A stretch of 64,000 nucleotides of DNA from JBJTUH01 sp044346175. Its GTDB lineage: Bacteria > Cyanobacteriota > Vampirovibrionia > Vampirovibrionales > JAJTHC01. The DNA lies in assembly GCA_044346175.1 (NCBI GenBank), contig JBIIZQ010000002.1, positions 1-64,000 on the forward strand, in the 5' to 3' direction. Position numbers and translations under genes: made by a program. Below the pieces are notes generated by a model that was not told the origin of the DNA, ran no database searches, and saw only the letters and a program-made list of their open reading frames with translations. Positions 51,053 to 59,452 of this stretch are shown here, in pieces; the stretch's first letter is position 1; every line of letters starts with the position of its first letter.

Positions 51053-52138
51053 ATGAACTCAACCCTACCCTCTTCTTCTTCTCTTTATCCTGAGAACGCT
51101 TCAGAACAACCTGTGGCTCCTCAAGAGGAAAGCCTCCAAGTCACCAGTGAAACACAAAGCCATCTCCCTGTAAAAGGCTCCCTAAGCACAGCACCTCAAA
51201 TACACACCACTCAAAAAGCTTTGGCTTATTTCCCTGAAGTTTCAAAAAGAGATACCCCTGATATGAACTCAAAAAACACATCACCCCAAACAAGCAACGT
51301 ATCACTTATGGTACCCAAAGAAGAGCTTCAGAAACTCATAGAAGAATATGAGGCAGTACCTGTAGAAGGTACCTTCCACAAAAATTTACCCTCATGGGAA
51401 ACATTTGCAGGGTTTGTGAAAGAATCATTATGGTTTCGAGCCAGTTTGGTATCTTGTTTAGGAATCGTTTTATACTACAGCGATATTTTTAATCCCACAG
51501 CCTCTTTTGTGTTGGATTCACACGCAGTGATGCTACCAAGTGTGCCTACCCAAATAATAGGGTCTTCCTATGAGGGGGTTACCTTCCCTAAACAAACTTT
51601 CATCCCTTTAAAAGAACAAAGCAGTGTTTTTGTCGAGGAAGGACATTTCAAAATTGAAGCTATCAAGCAAGCACGTTATACCCTGACGGGTAAAGTGATG
51701 AGTACCCAACACTTCGACAAACTACCAGGGGGAGCTTGGGAAAATAAGCTCCTACCGACAGACGTAACCATTGCTTGGGGACAACTCGCCTATGCCACGC
51801 CACAAAAAGAGGTACGCTATTGGCAAGAGAATCGTTCGTTTTTCTTTACATCAAACCACCGTGCTTTATCCAAAGATTACATTTTGACACACGCCTCAAA
51901 CACGCATATCATGCCCGCATCGGACAATTTACGTAAAGCATTCAAAGACCTACACATTGGCGATGTTGTCGCAATGGAAGGCTTTCTCGTGAATGTAAAA
52001 CCCCTGCACAAACAAGACATTATAGAGGGCGTGAATGATTGGTGGCCCACCAGTATGTTTCGTGATGACACAGGAGCCTGGGCCAGTGAAACCATGTATG
52101 TTACACAACTCAAAATTGGACAGAAGCTCTACAAATAG
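51053..52138 (+). CDS. Unknown membrane-anchored protein, first of a paralogous pair
   Basis: The product (~361 residues) has a Ser/Pro-rich cytosolic N-terminus and one membrane segment (WFRASLVSCLGIVLYYSDIF, about 125-145). The C-terminal domain follows, with the ordered signature AWGQLAY ... SNTHIMPASDNLRKAF ... GDVVAMEGFLVNV ... RDDTGAWASETMYVTQLKIG. The same signature recurs in the gene at 52241 (ALLWGIPW ... SNNHLIPATENLRRLL ... SIEGYLVDV ... REDTGGSACEIIYVTRITIG). The same His/Asn-Pro-Ala, Gly-Tyr/Phe-Leu-Val, and Asp-Thr-Gly triad is reminiscent of uncharacterised bacterial membrane-anchored proteins. The domain probably sits in the periplasm; function unknown. Confidence 0.65.
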   Translation: MNSTLPSSSSLYPENASEQPVAPQEESLQVTSETQSHLPVKGSLSTAPQIHTTQKALAYFPEVSKRDTPDMNSKNTSPQTSNVSLMVPKEELQKLIEEYEAVPVEGTFHKNLPSWETFAGFVKESLWFRASLVSCLGIVLYYSDIFNPTASFVLDSHAVMLPSVPTQIIGSSYEGVTFPKQTFIPLKEQSSVFVEEGHFKIEAIKQARYTLTGKVMSTQHFDKLPGGAWENKLLPTDVTIAWGQLAYATPQKEVRYWQENRSFFFTSNHRALSKDYILTHASNTHIMPASDNLRKAFKDLHIGDVVAMEGFLVNVKPLHKQDIIEGVNDWWPTSMFRDDTGAWASETMYVTQLKIGQKLYK

Positions 52139-52240
52139 GGTTGAACGTACCCTTTTTTAAAACACGGCTCCTAAGCTATCCATAACCCTTGCATGTAAGC
52201 GTAACCATCTTCACAGGAAAAGAGGCATTGTACTATCATC

Positions 52241-53167
52241 ATGCCCAACCACGCCACAAACAATCCTTTTGAAACCCTTTTGCTTGACCCATCAGGACAT
52301 ACCACCCCTGACTTTCCAACCCCCTCAAGACAAGAGAAACAAACACAAGATATTGTTTTGTTGTGGAACGTAAACCCCTCAGACACCACACAAGCACTAC
52401 CCCCTAGTACGCATCCCTCTCTTGAGACCGATGATACCGAAACACAGCCAGACATAACCCTTCACACCCCCTCCTTGGGAGGGTACCTTCGCACAGTACT
52501 ACATACCATACCTAAGTCTGTATGGATAGTACTGGGTTTGAGCCTACTGATTCTAATACATCTCTCGCACGTACCCAATCCCACCTATGAACTTACCAGC
52601 CCCCTAAAACCATTCCCTATACCCCTACAAAACCTCAGAGAAACACCGTACTTTCATAAGATGCTTCATCCTGATGTGAGTATTACAGCCAAAGCAAAAT
52701 ATCGTGTTGATGCAACCGTGATGAGTGCAAAAACATACGATACGCCCTTAGAAAACTTGCTCGACCGAGAAAACCCTCTCCGTAAAGTGATTCCCGTAGA
52801 CCTTGCCCTTCTATGGGGGATACCGTGGACGGATGAGGCAAAGCAACACATGCAAGTCTGGCAAAGCAACCGATGGTACTACTATCAAAGCGATGAAAAT
52901 AGTCCTTATGGTCAAGCCATGTTTAGCACACATTCTTCCAATAATCACCTCATACCTGCCACAGAGAATTTACGGCGGCTATTACACAAAATCACACCCG
53001 ACACGCAACTTTCAATCGAAGGCTACCTCGTCGATGTCCATGTTCGGCTCAAAGACAGCAACCCGCAAACCCTCGCCTCAAGTATTAGTCGAGAAGACAC
53101 AGGAGGAAGTGCTTGCGAAATCATCTATGTAACCCGCATCACCATAGGCGAAAAGCGTTACGAGTAA
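52241..53167 (+). CDS. Unknown membrane-anchored protein, second of a paralogous pair
   Basis: The 308-residue protein has an N-terminal Thr/Pro-rich region, one membrane segment (SVWIVLGLSLLILIHL, about 92-108), and the same C-terminal signature as the preceding gene: SNNHLIPATENL, GYLVDVHVRL, REDTGGSACEIIYVTRITIGEKRYE. It begins about 100 bases after the first copy. Both appear to be fixed in the inner membrane with the conserved domain outside. It ends 72 bases before the convergent pyrC stop. Confidence 0.65.
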   Translation: MPNHATNNPFETLLLDPSGHTTPDFPTPSRQEKQTQDIVLLWNVNPSDTTQALPPSTHPSLETDDTETQPDITLHTPSLGGYLRTVLHTIPKSVWIVLGLSLLILIHLSHVPNPTYELTSPLKPFPIPLQNLRETPYFHKMLHPDVSITAKAKYRVDATVMSAKTYDTPLENLLDRENPLRKVIPVDLALLWGIPWTDEAKQHMQVWQSNRWYYYQSDENSPYGQAMFSTHSSNNHLIPATENLRRLLHKITPDTQLSIEGYLVDVHVRLKDSNPQTLASSISREDTGGSACEIIYVTRITIGEKRYE

Positions 53168-53239
53168 TGCTGAAAGCAGTTACCTTAAACTTAACCTACA
53201 GGGCTACTAAGTAAGGATTTAGACGGTCTCCAAATATTC

Positions 53240-54679
53240 TTATGTCAAACATTCGGGAGCTGATGCCGTGAAAGTCACTTCGGGGTGAAGACGCTGTAAA
53301 TATTGTTCTCCAAAGCGACACGCACCCCCTACGAAGGTCATACGTACCTGTCCTTTAAGCATTTGCCCCTTAAAAGGGGTGTTTTTACCTTTGCTATAAA
53401 AGGCTTGAGGGTCAACACTCCAAGCATGTTCAGGGTCAATAATTGTAATATCAGCGGGCATCCCTTCTTTGAGTTGTCCCACAGGTAAATTGGGTAAAAG
53501 CGTTGCTGGAAAGCTACTCATCAAACGAACAATATCAAGGGCTTTCATACGCTGGTTATGGAAAAAGTGCGTTAGCATCACCCCTAGTGAAGTTTCTAAT
53601 CCTACAACGCCAAAAGGTGCTTCCGCAAACGGAAGTGCTTTTTCATCCTTACCATGGGGGGCATGGTCTGTGGCAATACAATCAATGGTGCCATCGAGTA
53701 GCCCTTCTATCAGTGCAAGACGGTCAGACTCTCGTCGGAGAGGTGGGTTCATCTTGAAGTCGGTATCGTAGGGATAATCAGCAATACTGGTATCTGTCCA
53801 TACCAAATGATGCGGTGTAACATCAGCAGAAATACGGATACCTTCTGCTTTGGCTTTACGAATCATTGCGACCGTCTCCGCACTGGAAATATGCGTTACA
53901 TGGAGCCATCCGCCTGTCGCTCTCGCAAGCTCAATGTCACGAGCCACCATCAATGACTCACTTAAAGTCGGAATCCCTTTAAGCCCAAGACGAGAAGCCG
54001 TAGGGCCTTCATTCATACACCCCCCACAGCTCAAACAACTGTCTTCAGCATGGGCAATCACAGGCACGTTATGGTGTTTACTGTAGCGGAGCATGGCTAG
54101 CATAAGGTCAGCCTGTGGGACACCCTTACCATCATCACTAAAAGCCACCACACCAGCAGCATGGAGGGCTTGGAAGTCGGTATTTTTCTGACCCGCTAAC
54201 CCCTCCGTAATGGCACCTGTCATGAAAGACCGTACATGACTCACCGTAGCCGTACGTTTTTGCAGAGCTTCCAAAACGGAAGGATGGTCAAGCGTAGGGT
54301 GTGTATTTGCCATCATCACCACAGAGGTAAACCCACCAGCGGCAGCAGCCATAGAACCCGTCACAACATCTTCTTTATGGGTTTGTCCAGGCTCTCTAAA
54401 ATGCACATGAATATCAATCAGCCCTGGTGTTACCCACTGATGAGGCTTTAAAACCACCAAACGATCCGTTTCAGGGTCAGTCAAGCAAGCAATATCAATC
54501 GTGGGTGCGATTTGAGCGACCATACCATCCACAATCAGTACATCCATTAAAGCATCCAGTTGCGTCGTAGGATTTAAAACTCTTCCCCCTTTAATGAGAC
54601 ACTTACCTTGATGCCCTGTCGGGTAGGTACTACGTGTGAAGGTCGTGGATAGTGTGGAAGCTGAAGCATAGGTTGTCAT
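53240..54679 (-). CDS. pyrC: Dihydroorotase
   Basis: PyrC cyclises carbamoyl-aspartate in de novo pyrimidine synthesis. Class I signatures: VTPGLIDIHVHFREPGQTHKED with the HxH zinc motif, the VIAHAED and HVTHISSAET histidines, and the catalytic CIATDHAPHGKDEK. About 479 residues from ATG 54679 (the frame also opens at 54715). It lies downstream of pyrB on the same strand with a 134-base gap, consistent with a pyrBC unit. This is distinct from the hydantoinase at 17242. Confidence 0.96.
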   Translation of the reverse strand: MTTYASASTLSTTFTRSTYPTGHQGKCLIKGGRVLNPTTQLDALMDVLIVDGMVAQIAPTIDIACLTDPETDRLVVLKPHQWVTPGLIDIHVHFREPGQTHKEDVVTGSMAAAAGGFTSVVMMANTHPTLDHPSVLEALQKRTATVSHVRSFMTGAITEGLAGQKNTDFQALHAAGVVAFSDDGKGVPQADLMLAMLRYSKHHNVPVIAHAEDSCLSCGGCMNEGPTASRLGLKGIPTLSESLMVARDIELARATGGWLHVTHISSAETVAMIRKAKAEGIRISADVTPHHLVWTDTSIADYPYDTDFKMNPPLRRESDRLALIEGLLDGTIDCIATDHAPHGKDEKALPFAEAPFGVVGLETSLGVMLTHFFHNQRMKALDIVRLMSSFPATLLPNLPVGQLKEGMPADITIIDPEHAWSVDPQAFYSKGKNTPFKGQMLKGQVRMTFVGGACRFGEQYLQRLHPEVTFTASAPECLT

Positions 54680-54813
54680 GGTTTGTAAACTCTTTTCTGA
54701 AAAATAACACGGCATCTAGCAAGCATTATGTTTGTATCATGTCTTTTACACAGCAGTATGAGGAAGCTTTACCTATTTTATAAAGTTCGTAAAGTCTTCA
54801 TGAAGGAAGCAGC

Positions 54814-55830
54814 CTAAACGTAGTGCTGTTTGAACAATTTACTTAACACTGCCATACGGATTAAAACGCCATTATGCACCTGTTGTTGCAACAAACTGTA
54901 TTGAGGGTTATCCATCAGGGTACTTGCAAGCTCCACATCCCGATTAACAGGCCCAGGATGCAACACCTTAACACCCTCTTTGCAGAAGGCTTGTAAACGT
55001 GACTCATCAATACGATACGTCTTGACATAGTTCCCCAATGAGCCAGAAACCGAAGCCTCCATCCGCTCTTTTTGAAGACGTAAACACATGACCGCATCAG
55101 CCCCTTCAAGACCTTCTTCAAGGTTTGTCGTGACTTTGTCCAGCTTAAAGGTTTCTTGAGCATAGAGCGGGAGCAAAGTCTCGGGCCCTACAAGGCGAAC
55201 TTTGGCACCAAAAAGTGGTAAAAGTGCCATATTGGCTCGTGCCACACGACTATGCCGACTATCCCCTACAATCGTAATCGTTTTATCAAATAAACTCCCC
55301 AAAGCCTGTAACAGCGTAAAAAGATCCAACAAGCCTTGCGTGGGATGGTCATGTTGTCCATCGCCTGCATTAACCAATGCCATACTTTTACCAAGATACT
55401 GTGCAAGCTGCTGATGAATCCCACTGGCACTATGACGTAACACGACAATTTCAACCCCCATGGCTTTGAGGGTGTCCAAGGTATCGTGAAGCGTTTCCCC
55501 TTTATTGACTGAGGAGCTTTGTACAGGCAGGTCAATCGTTGTGGCCCCTAAGTACTTACCCGCTAACTCAAAACTCGCACGGGTACGTGTGGAACTTTCA
55601 TAGAATAACGTTGCCATGACACGCCCTGTATAAGTATCAAGCTTTTTAAGACGGTGGGGTAAGAATAGACGCTCATACTCAGCGGCTTGGGCAAGAATTT
55701 GTAGCACTTCCCCATGAGCCAACGCATCGGAAGCAATAAGATGGTTTTGAGTCCATGTACCAAAAGCCTCTTGAGAAATAAGCTCCACAAAAGGCAAGGG
55801 ACGGCTGGGGTCAGGCAGAGTAAGACGCAT
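54814..55830 (-). CDS. pyrB: Aspartate carbamoyltransferase, catalytic chain
   Basis: PyrB joins carbamoyl phosphate and aspartate. Motifs: YESSTRTRASFELAGKYLGA (carbamoyl-phosphate site), DHPTQGLLDLFTL, GDSRHSRVARANMAL, and the aspartate-site HPGPVNRDVELA. About 338 residues from ATG 55830, with AGGA ten bases upstream; the longer frame to 55905 is not needed. No regulatory chain pyrI is seen. It is followed by pyrC on the same strand. Confidence 0.96.
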   Translation of the reverse strand: MRLTLPDPSRPLPFVELISQEAFGTWTQNHLIASDALAHGEVLQILAQAAEYERLFLPHRLKKLDTYTGRVMATLFYESSTRTRASFELAGKYLGATTIDLPVQSSSVNKGETLHDTLDTLKAMGVEIVVLRHSASGIHQQLAQYLGKSMALVNAGDGQHDHPTQGLLDLFTLLQALGSLFDKTITIVGDSRHSRVARANMALLPLFGAKVRLVGPETLLPLYAQETFKLDKVTTNLEEGLEGADAVMCLRLQKERMEASVSGSLGNYVKTYRIDESRLQAFCKEGVKVLHPGPVNRDVELASTLMDNPQYSLLQQQVHNGVLIRMAVLSKLFKQHYV

Positions 55831-55938
55831 GATAGGGTGTCCTGAACGTTGTCTTGAAAATAATGACATTAGTAGTGAATGAAAGACTTCCTCACAGTGT
55901 ATCATGCTCCACTGTTTAAATGAAAACCCAATTGCTAG

Positions 55939-55967
55939 TTGCGAATTATTCTCAAGTAGTATATACT
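55939..55967 (+). promoter_or_regulatory. Promoter of the small transcription unit
   Basis: TTGCGA (55939-55944) and TATACT (55962-55967) are 17 bases apart, matching 4/6 and 5/6 of the sigma-70 hexamers. Transcription would begin near 55975. Confidence 0.6.
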
Positions 55968-55986
55968 AAAGGACATACACTAAAAG

Positions 55987-56058
55987 ATGCTCGCATCGCT
56001 CAATAAACTGTTTCAGTCTATTAAGGAACGTGCAAAGCATCTGTCGAGCAATTCCTAA
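55987..56058 (+). CDS. 23-residue peptide, or small RNA in the same unit
   Basis: ATG 55987 opens a 23-codon frame (MLASLNKLFQSIKERAKHLS...) ending at TAA 56056-56058. The peptide would form an amphipathic basic helix. AAGG lies about 14-16 bases upstream. The frame fits almost exactly between the promoter at 55939-55967 and the terminator at 56063-56110. Alternatively the ~130-nt transcript is a structured small RNA: AGATGCT/AGCATCT and TGCTCG/CGAGCA can pair across it. It could also do both. No known RNA family is recognised. Confidence 0.45.
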   Translation: MLASLNKLFQSIKERAKHLSSNS

Positions 56059-56062
56059 GCAC

Positions 56063-56110
56063 CCCGTCAATCAGGCACAAGTTCCTAACGCCCTTTTGAC
56101 GGGTTTTATT
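56063..56110 (+). terminator. Terminator of the small unit
   Basis: CCCGTCAA / TTGACGGG stem followed by TTTTATTTT. Confidence 0.85.
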
Positions 56111-56120
56111 TTGCAGGGTA

Positions 56121-57239
56121 TTAAGGAAGCCACTCATACCATAATGGACTTGTAAAAAGCATGACAAAACCTGCTAAAATAATCGCTGGCCCCAAAGGCA
56201 TGATAGTCATCGCATAGCGTTCGGCATCTCGAAAGGCTTTATAAAACATGACGACACTCACCATACATACCACGGTTAAACCCATGGTCCAGAGTTGCAT
56301 CATGGCTTTTGATAACCCCAAAGGTGCAAAGGTTAAGGCAATAGAGGCTAACGCTAAGGCGAGCCATCCTGCAATAGACCATTGTTTTTGCTTTATCCAA
56401 CTGGCAAACATAAAGGGAATCGTCGCAACCGATTGTATCACCATACTCATAAAAAAGGTGATAACCACTCTCTCCCAACCGAGATAACATCCCAAGGCTG
56501 CTAGAATCCAAGCATCCCCTTCCCCAAAAGCATCTTGCTGGAGCATCTTCTTAAAGCATAAGTTCAAGCCTGTAAATAGCCCAAACCCCATGAGACCTCC
56601 TAATAAAGCACTCAGTAAAGGAGGCACTTGATACCCGAATAAATCATAAATAGGCGTTGCCAAAGGTAACGTAATAGCACCTTCCAAACCACTATGGCTA
56701 AGCCAAACCGCCAAAAGCCCCGTCGGCATCACCCACCACATGTAATCAATAAATACAGCATGTTCTTTAAAATCTGTAATCACAGTCACCATCATTAAGC
56801 TTACAAGCCACAATACGCACAAGCCTGTAAGCGTAGGATGAAAAATCGCCATAGTCGCCATAAAAAGGCATGCCGTTAGCAACTCAACCAGCGGGTATTG
56901 CACACTGATGGGTGTTTTACACGTTCGACATTTACCAGCCAAACCAAGCCAGCTCAAAACTGGAATATTCTCAAACCACTGTAAGGGCGTGCCACACGAC
57001 GGACAATGACTCCCAGGCCATACGCACGACTCTCCCTTCAGGCGACGCAGTGCCACAACGTTTAAAAAGCTCCCCACCACCAAGCCAAGCAACCCCGCCA
57101 TCAATAAGACAAACCACTGCTGCACCCAAGCACCACCTATCACAGGATAGCTATGAGGATGGGCTTGTGCCATCATCTGGCTTGATTTGGTTTGCCACAT
57201 CAAGGTATTGAGTAAGCTTTCCTGTAAAAGAGGTGCCAT
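56121..57239 (-). CDS. pilD: Prepilin peptidase / N-methyltransferase
   Basis: PilD cleaves and N-methylates type IV pilin and type II secretion pseudopilin precursors in the inner membrane. It has the N-terminal GSFLNVVALRR, two CxxC zinc pairs (HCPSCGTPLQW; CRTCKTPIS), and the catalytic aspartates in TVITDFKEHAVF and GEGDAWILAALGCYLGW. About eight membrane segments are visible, and 372 residues exceed the usual ~290, with an N-terminal extension. GGAGT precedes the ATG by about nine bases. No pil genes are adjacent. Confidence 0.95.
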   Translation of the reverse strand: MAPLLQESLLNTLMWQTKSSQMMAQAHPHSYPVIGGAWVQQWFVLLMAGLLGLVVGSFLNVVALRRLKGESCVWPGSHCPSCGTPLQWFENIPVLSWLGLAGKCRTCKTPISVQYPLVELLTACLFMATMAIFHPTLTGLCVLWLVSLMMVTVITDFKEHAVFIDYMWWVMPTGLLAVWLSHSGLEGAITLPLATPIYDLFGYQVPPLLSALLGGLMGFGLFTGLNLCFKKMLQQDAFGEGDAWILAALGCYLGWERVVITFFMSMVIQSVATIPFMFASWIKQKQWSIAGWLALALASIALTFAPLGLSKAMMQLWTMGLTVVCMVSVVMFYKAFRDAERYAMTIMPLGPAIILAGFVMLFTSPLWYEWLP

Positions 57240-57540
57240 AAGTATGTGACTCCATTCATGTCGCTTAAAATAAAGGGGGTAGCCTCACACACATCCTTCA
57301 TAGAGGAGCTGAGGGGACATCAAAACAAGGATGAATACCCTAATACCTCACGAGCATTCAGCTCTCCAAAGTATAAGCTATGCACCTCCCTAAGAGAGCC
57401 ACACACCAGAATAAGTCCTTCTAAAAAGGGAGTCCTCGGAGGCAATGCAACCCAAGTGTTTGTTTTTATTTATGTATACCAAGTGTAAACATCCTTCTCT
57501 CCTCTCTCAATACTTCCTATCAACAAGGATACCAAGCCTC
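57240..57540. other. Spacer between divergent pilD and the next gene
   Basis: About 300 bases. The downstream gene's ribosome binding site (AAGGATAC, about 12 bases before its ATG) lies at its right end. No other feature was recognised. Confidence 0.35.
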
Positions 57541-57951
57541 ATGATGCGATTCTCTCAAGACGCTCCTCTTTTCCCTGAATTTTCAGAAGACGCTGGACAA
57601 ACACTCTCTGCTTCTCAAGGGTTTGCCCAAAAACCGACCCCTCATCCTTCTCAATGGCACGTACCCACCCTAGGGAAAGGTCTCATGATGAACAATACCT
57701 TAACGACATTAGGCACAGTATCGAGTCATCAAGCTTTGTGCATGGATGATATTCATCACGCCAAACGCCTTGCCCTTCAAGAAGAATTAGCGGCACATGA
57801 ACTTCTCGTCACGCAACTCAAACTCTTAGGTATGGAAGATATGGAAGACTACACGGAGCATCTCAATGCCGTCGCACGGTGTTACTTTCAGCTTAAAATG
57901 ATGAACACCCACGGTTTACAACATCTCAGCACAGGCATAGCAACCCTATAA
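57541..57951 (+). CDS. Unknown 136-residue protein
   Basis: It starts with a double ATG followed by RFSQDAPLFPEFSED, another Arg-Phe-(Gly/Ser/Ala)-Gln N-terminus. AAGGATAC lies 11 bases upstream. The C-terminal 80 residues are helical and acidic (LALQEELAAHELLVTQLKLLGMEDMEDYTEHLNAVARCYFQL). There is no membrane segment and no family is recognised. It is convergent with the zinc-ribbon gene, 13 bases apart at the stops. Confidence 0.62.
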   Translation: MMRFSQDAPLFPEFSEDAGQTLSASQGFAQKPTPHPSQWHVPTLGKGLMMNNTLTTLGTVSSHQALCMDDIHHAKRLALQEELAAHELLVTQLKLLGMEDMEDYTEHLNAVARCYFQLKMMNTHGLQHLSTGIATL

Positions 57952-57963
57952 GGACACAAAGCC

Positions 57964-59211
57964 TTAGGATGAAGGTATCGCAGGGTCAGGTTGATGGTTT
58001 TGTACCACATCAGGCGCATGAGAAACAGAGGCAAGGGTCTCTTCGGCGACTTTTTCAGCCTGTGCAGCGGCAGCGGCTTTTTGGTCAGCTTCCTCCTGCA
58101 TCAAAGCTTTAGCTTCAGCCCGAATTTCGGTGTCTTGCTCCTTATTTTTGACAATAAGTTCCTGAATCCAATCAGGGACATCCGTCCGTTCTTCATTAAA
58201 CTGGGGTAAATTACGTGATTTACGAATAAGTTTAATAGCAACGTGTACACGCCATTCATCCATTTTTAGCTGTTTAGCTAAAATCTTATGAACACCAATC
58301 GGAACATCTGGCAAAAACCCATCATACAGGGCTTGGACTGCTGAAAGCTGGTCAGGTGACACGGCAAGCTTACGCTTAGGATACTCCAGCTTGGGAAGTT
58401 TCATTTTTTGACGAATCAAGTTAATGCCAAAAAAGACCTTGCTCGGCTGCATATCCAAAGACTCAGCCATGACCTCGTGTAAATCAGGGTTGGGCAAGGG
58501 GAGTGCCAATTTGTATAAACGTTCAATTTCTAAAAGCTGTTCCTTGGTAACAAGTACCTTCTTAGGGCCACCTCGACCTCTACTAGGACCTCCTGGACGA
58601 CGGAAGCCACCACCACCGCTAGGACGACCCTGACCATACGGGGGTCTTCCACCCGCACCCTGAGGGGCATAGCCTCTAGGACGTTGGGGAGGCGGTGCAT
58701 AAGGTGTACCATCGCCAGAGGGGGGCATGTAATGAGGGTTAGGACGCTGTGGATAGCCTCCTTCAGGCCCACGACCCTGTGTATAAGGAGGTCGACTACC
58801 CCCTTGATACCCACCAGAAGGGTAGTCACGGCGGGGAGGACGTTGATTCGGAGGATAGCCCCCGCCTTGATAGGCAGGGCGTTCTTGCGGAGGGTACCCA
58901 TGCCCACCTTGATACGGTCCTCGTTGCTCAGCATGAGGGGAAGGTGGAGGATAAGCAGCACCGCCTCCTAAGAAAGGCTGGTGCATAGGACGCGTATTTT
59001 CAGGATAGCCATTGTGAGGCGTATAGGAGGGACGTTGCCCACCTCCTGCATAACCACCTGAATGACCTTGAAGCGACTGTGCCTCATAGCCACCACTCGC
59101 ACCACCAGAAGCAGAGCGGTCAGGATATAAACACTCTGGACAAATAATACGTTTAGGGTTTTTTGTATCGAAGCTTTTACCGCACTTGGAGCAAGTATTT
59201 ACATACATCAT
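57964..59211 (-). CDS. Zinc-ribbon protein with long RG/YP-rich disordered middle and two tandem helical repeats
   Basis: Starting at a double ATG (59211), the N-terminus reads MMYVNTCSKCGKSFDTKNPKRIICPECLYPD, a four-cysteine zinc ribbon. About 175 residues rich in Gly, Tyr, Pro and Arg follow (for example GGYQGG and PPYTQGRGPEGGYP), ending in RRPGGPSRGRGGPKK. Two ~55-residue repeats come next (VTKEQLLEIERLYKLALPLPNPDLHEVMAESLDMQPSKV... and VSPDQLSAVQALYDGFLPDVPIGVHKILAKQLKMDEWRV...), each ending in a Leu-Ile-Arg/Lys helix. A charged Ala/Glu-rich tail closes it. The layout suggests a nucleic-acid binder with an RGG-like linker, possibly condensate-forming; the specific function is unknown. 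Confidence 0.75.
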   Translation of the reverse strand: MMYVNTCSKCGKSFDTKNPKRIICPECLYPDRSASGGASGGYEAQSLQGHSGGYAGGGQRPSYTPHNGYPENTRPMHQPFLGGGAAYPPPSPHAEQRGPYQGGHGYPPQERPAYQGGGYPPNQRPPRRDYPSGGYQGGSRPPYTQGRGPEGGYPQRPNPHYMPPSGDGTPYAPPPQRPRGYAPQGAGGRPPYGQGRPSGGGGFRRPGGPSRGRGGPKKVLVTKEQLLEIERLYKLALPLPNPDLHEVMAESLDMQPSKVFFGINLIRQKMKLPKLEYPKRKLAVSPDQLSAVQALYDGFLPDVPIGVHKILAKQLKMDEWRVHVAIKLIRKSRNLPQFNEERTDVPDWIQELIVKNKEQDTEIRAEAKALMQEEADQKAAAAAQAEKVAEETLASVSHAPDVVQNHQPDPAIPSS

Positions 59212-59236
59212 TGTATCAACTCTATTACACGCATTA

Positions 59237-59452
59237 TTATGACGGCACCACCCTGAGACATTGAACGAGACCATTCGTCATGATTGAACGTTCAGCCAAT
59301 GAAGCTGTGTCACTCCTCAAATGTGTTACAGCTCTCCTGTAGACACGTTTAGCCATGAAAAGCAACGATTGAAAGGCTAGGATTGAAATGACCAACCCTA
59401 TAAATCCAATAAACCCGTAACCCATGACAGACCATGAGCGTGATATTCCCAT
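59237..59452 (-). CDS. Unknown small single-pass membrane protein
   Basis: The frame (open to GTG 59491; ATG 59452 is chosen) encodes about 71 residues with one long hydrophobic segment (MGYGFIGFIGLVISILAFQSLLFMA) followed by a basic tail (KRVYRRAVTHLRS). It ends 25 bases before the double ATG of the zinc-ribbon gene on the same strand. No good ribosome binding site is seen, so the call is tentative. Confidence 0.35.
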   Translation of the reverse strand: MGISRSWSVMGYGFIGFIGLVISILAFQSLLFMAKRVYRRAVTHLRSDTASLAERSIMTNGLVQCLRVVPS

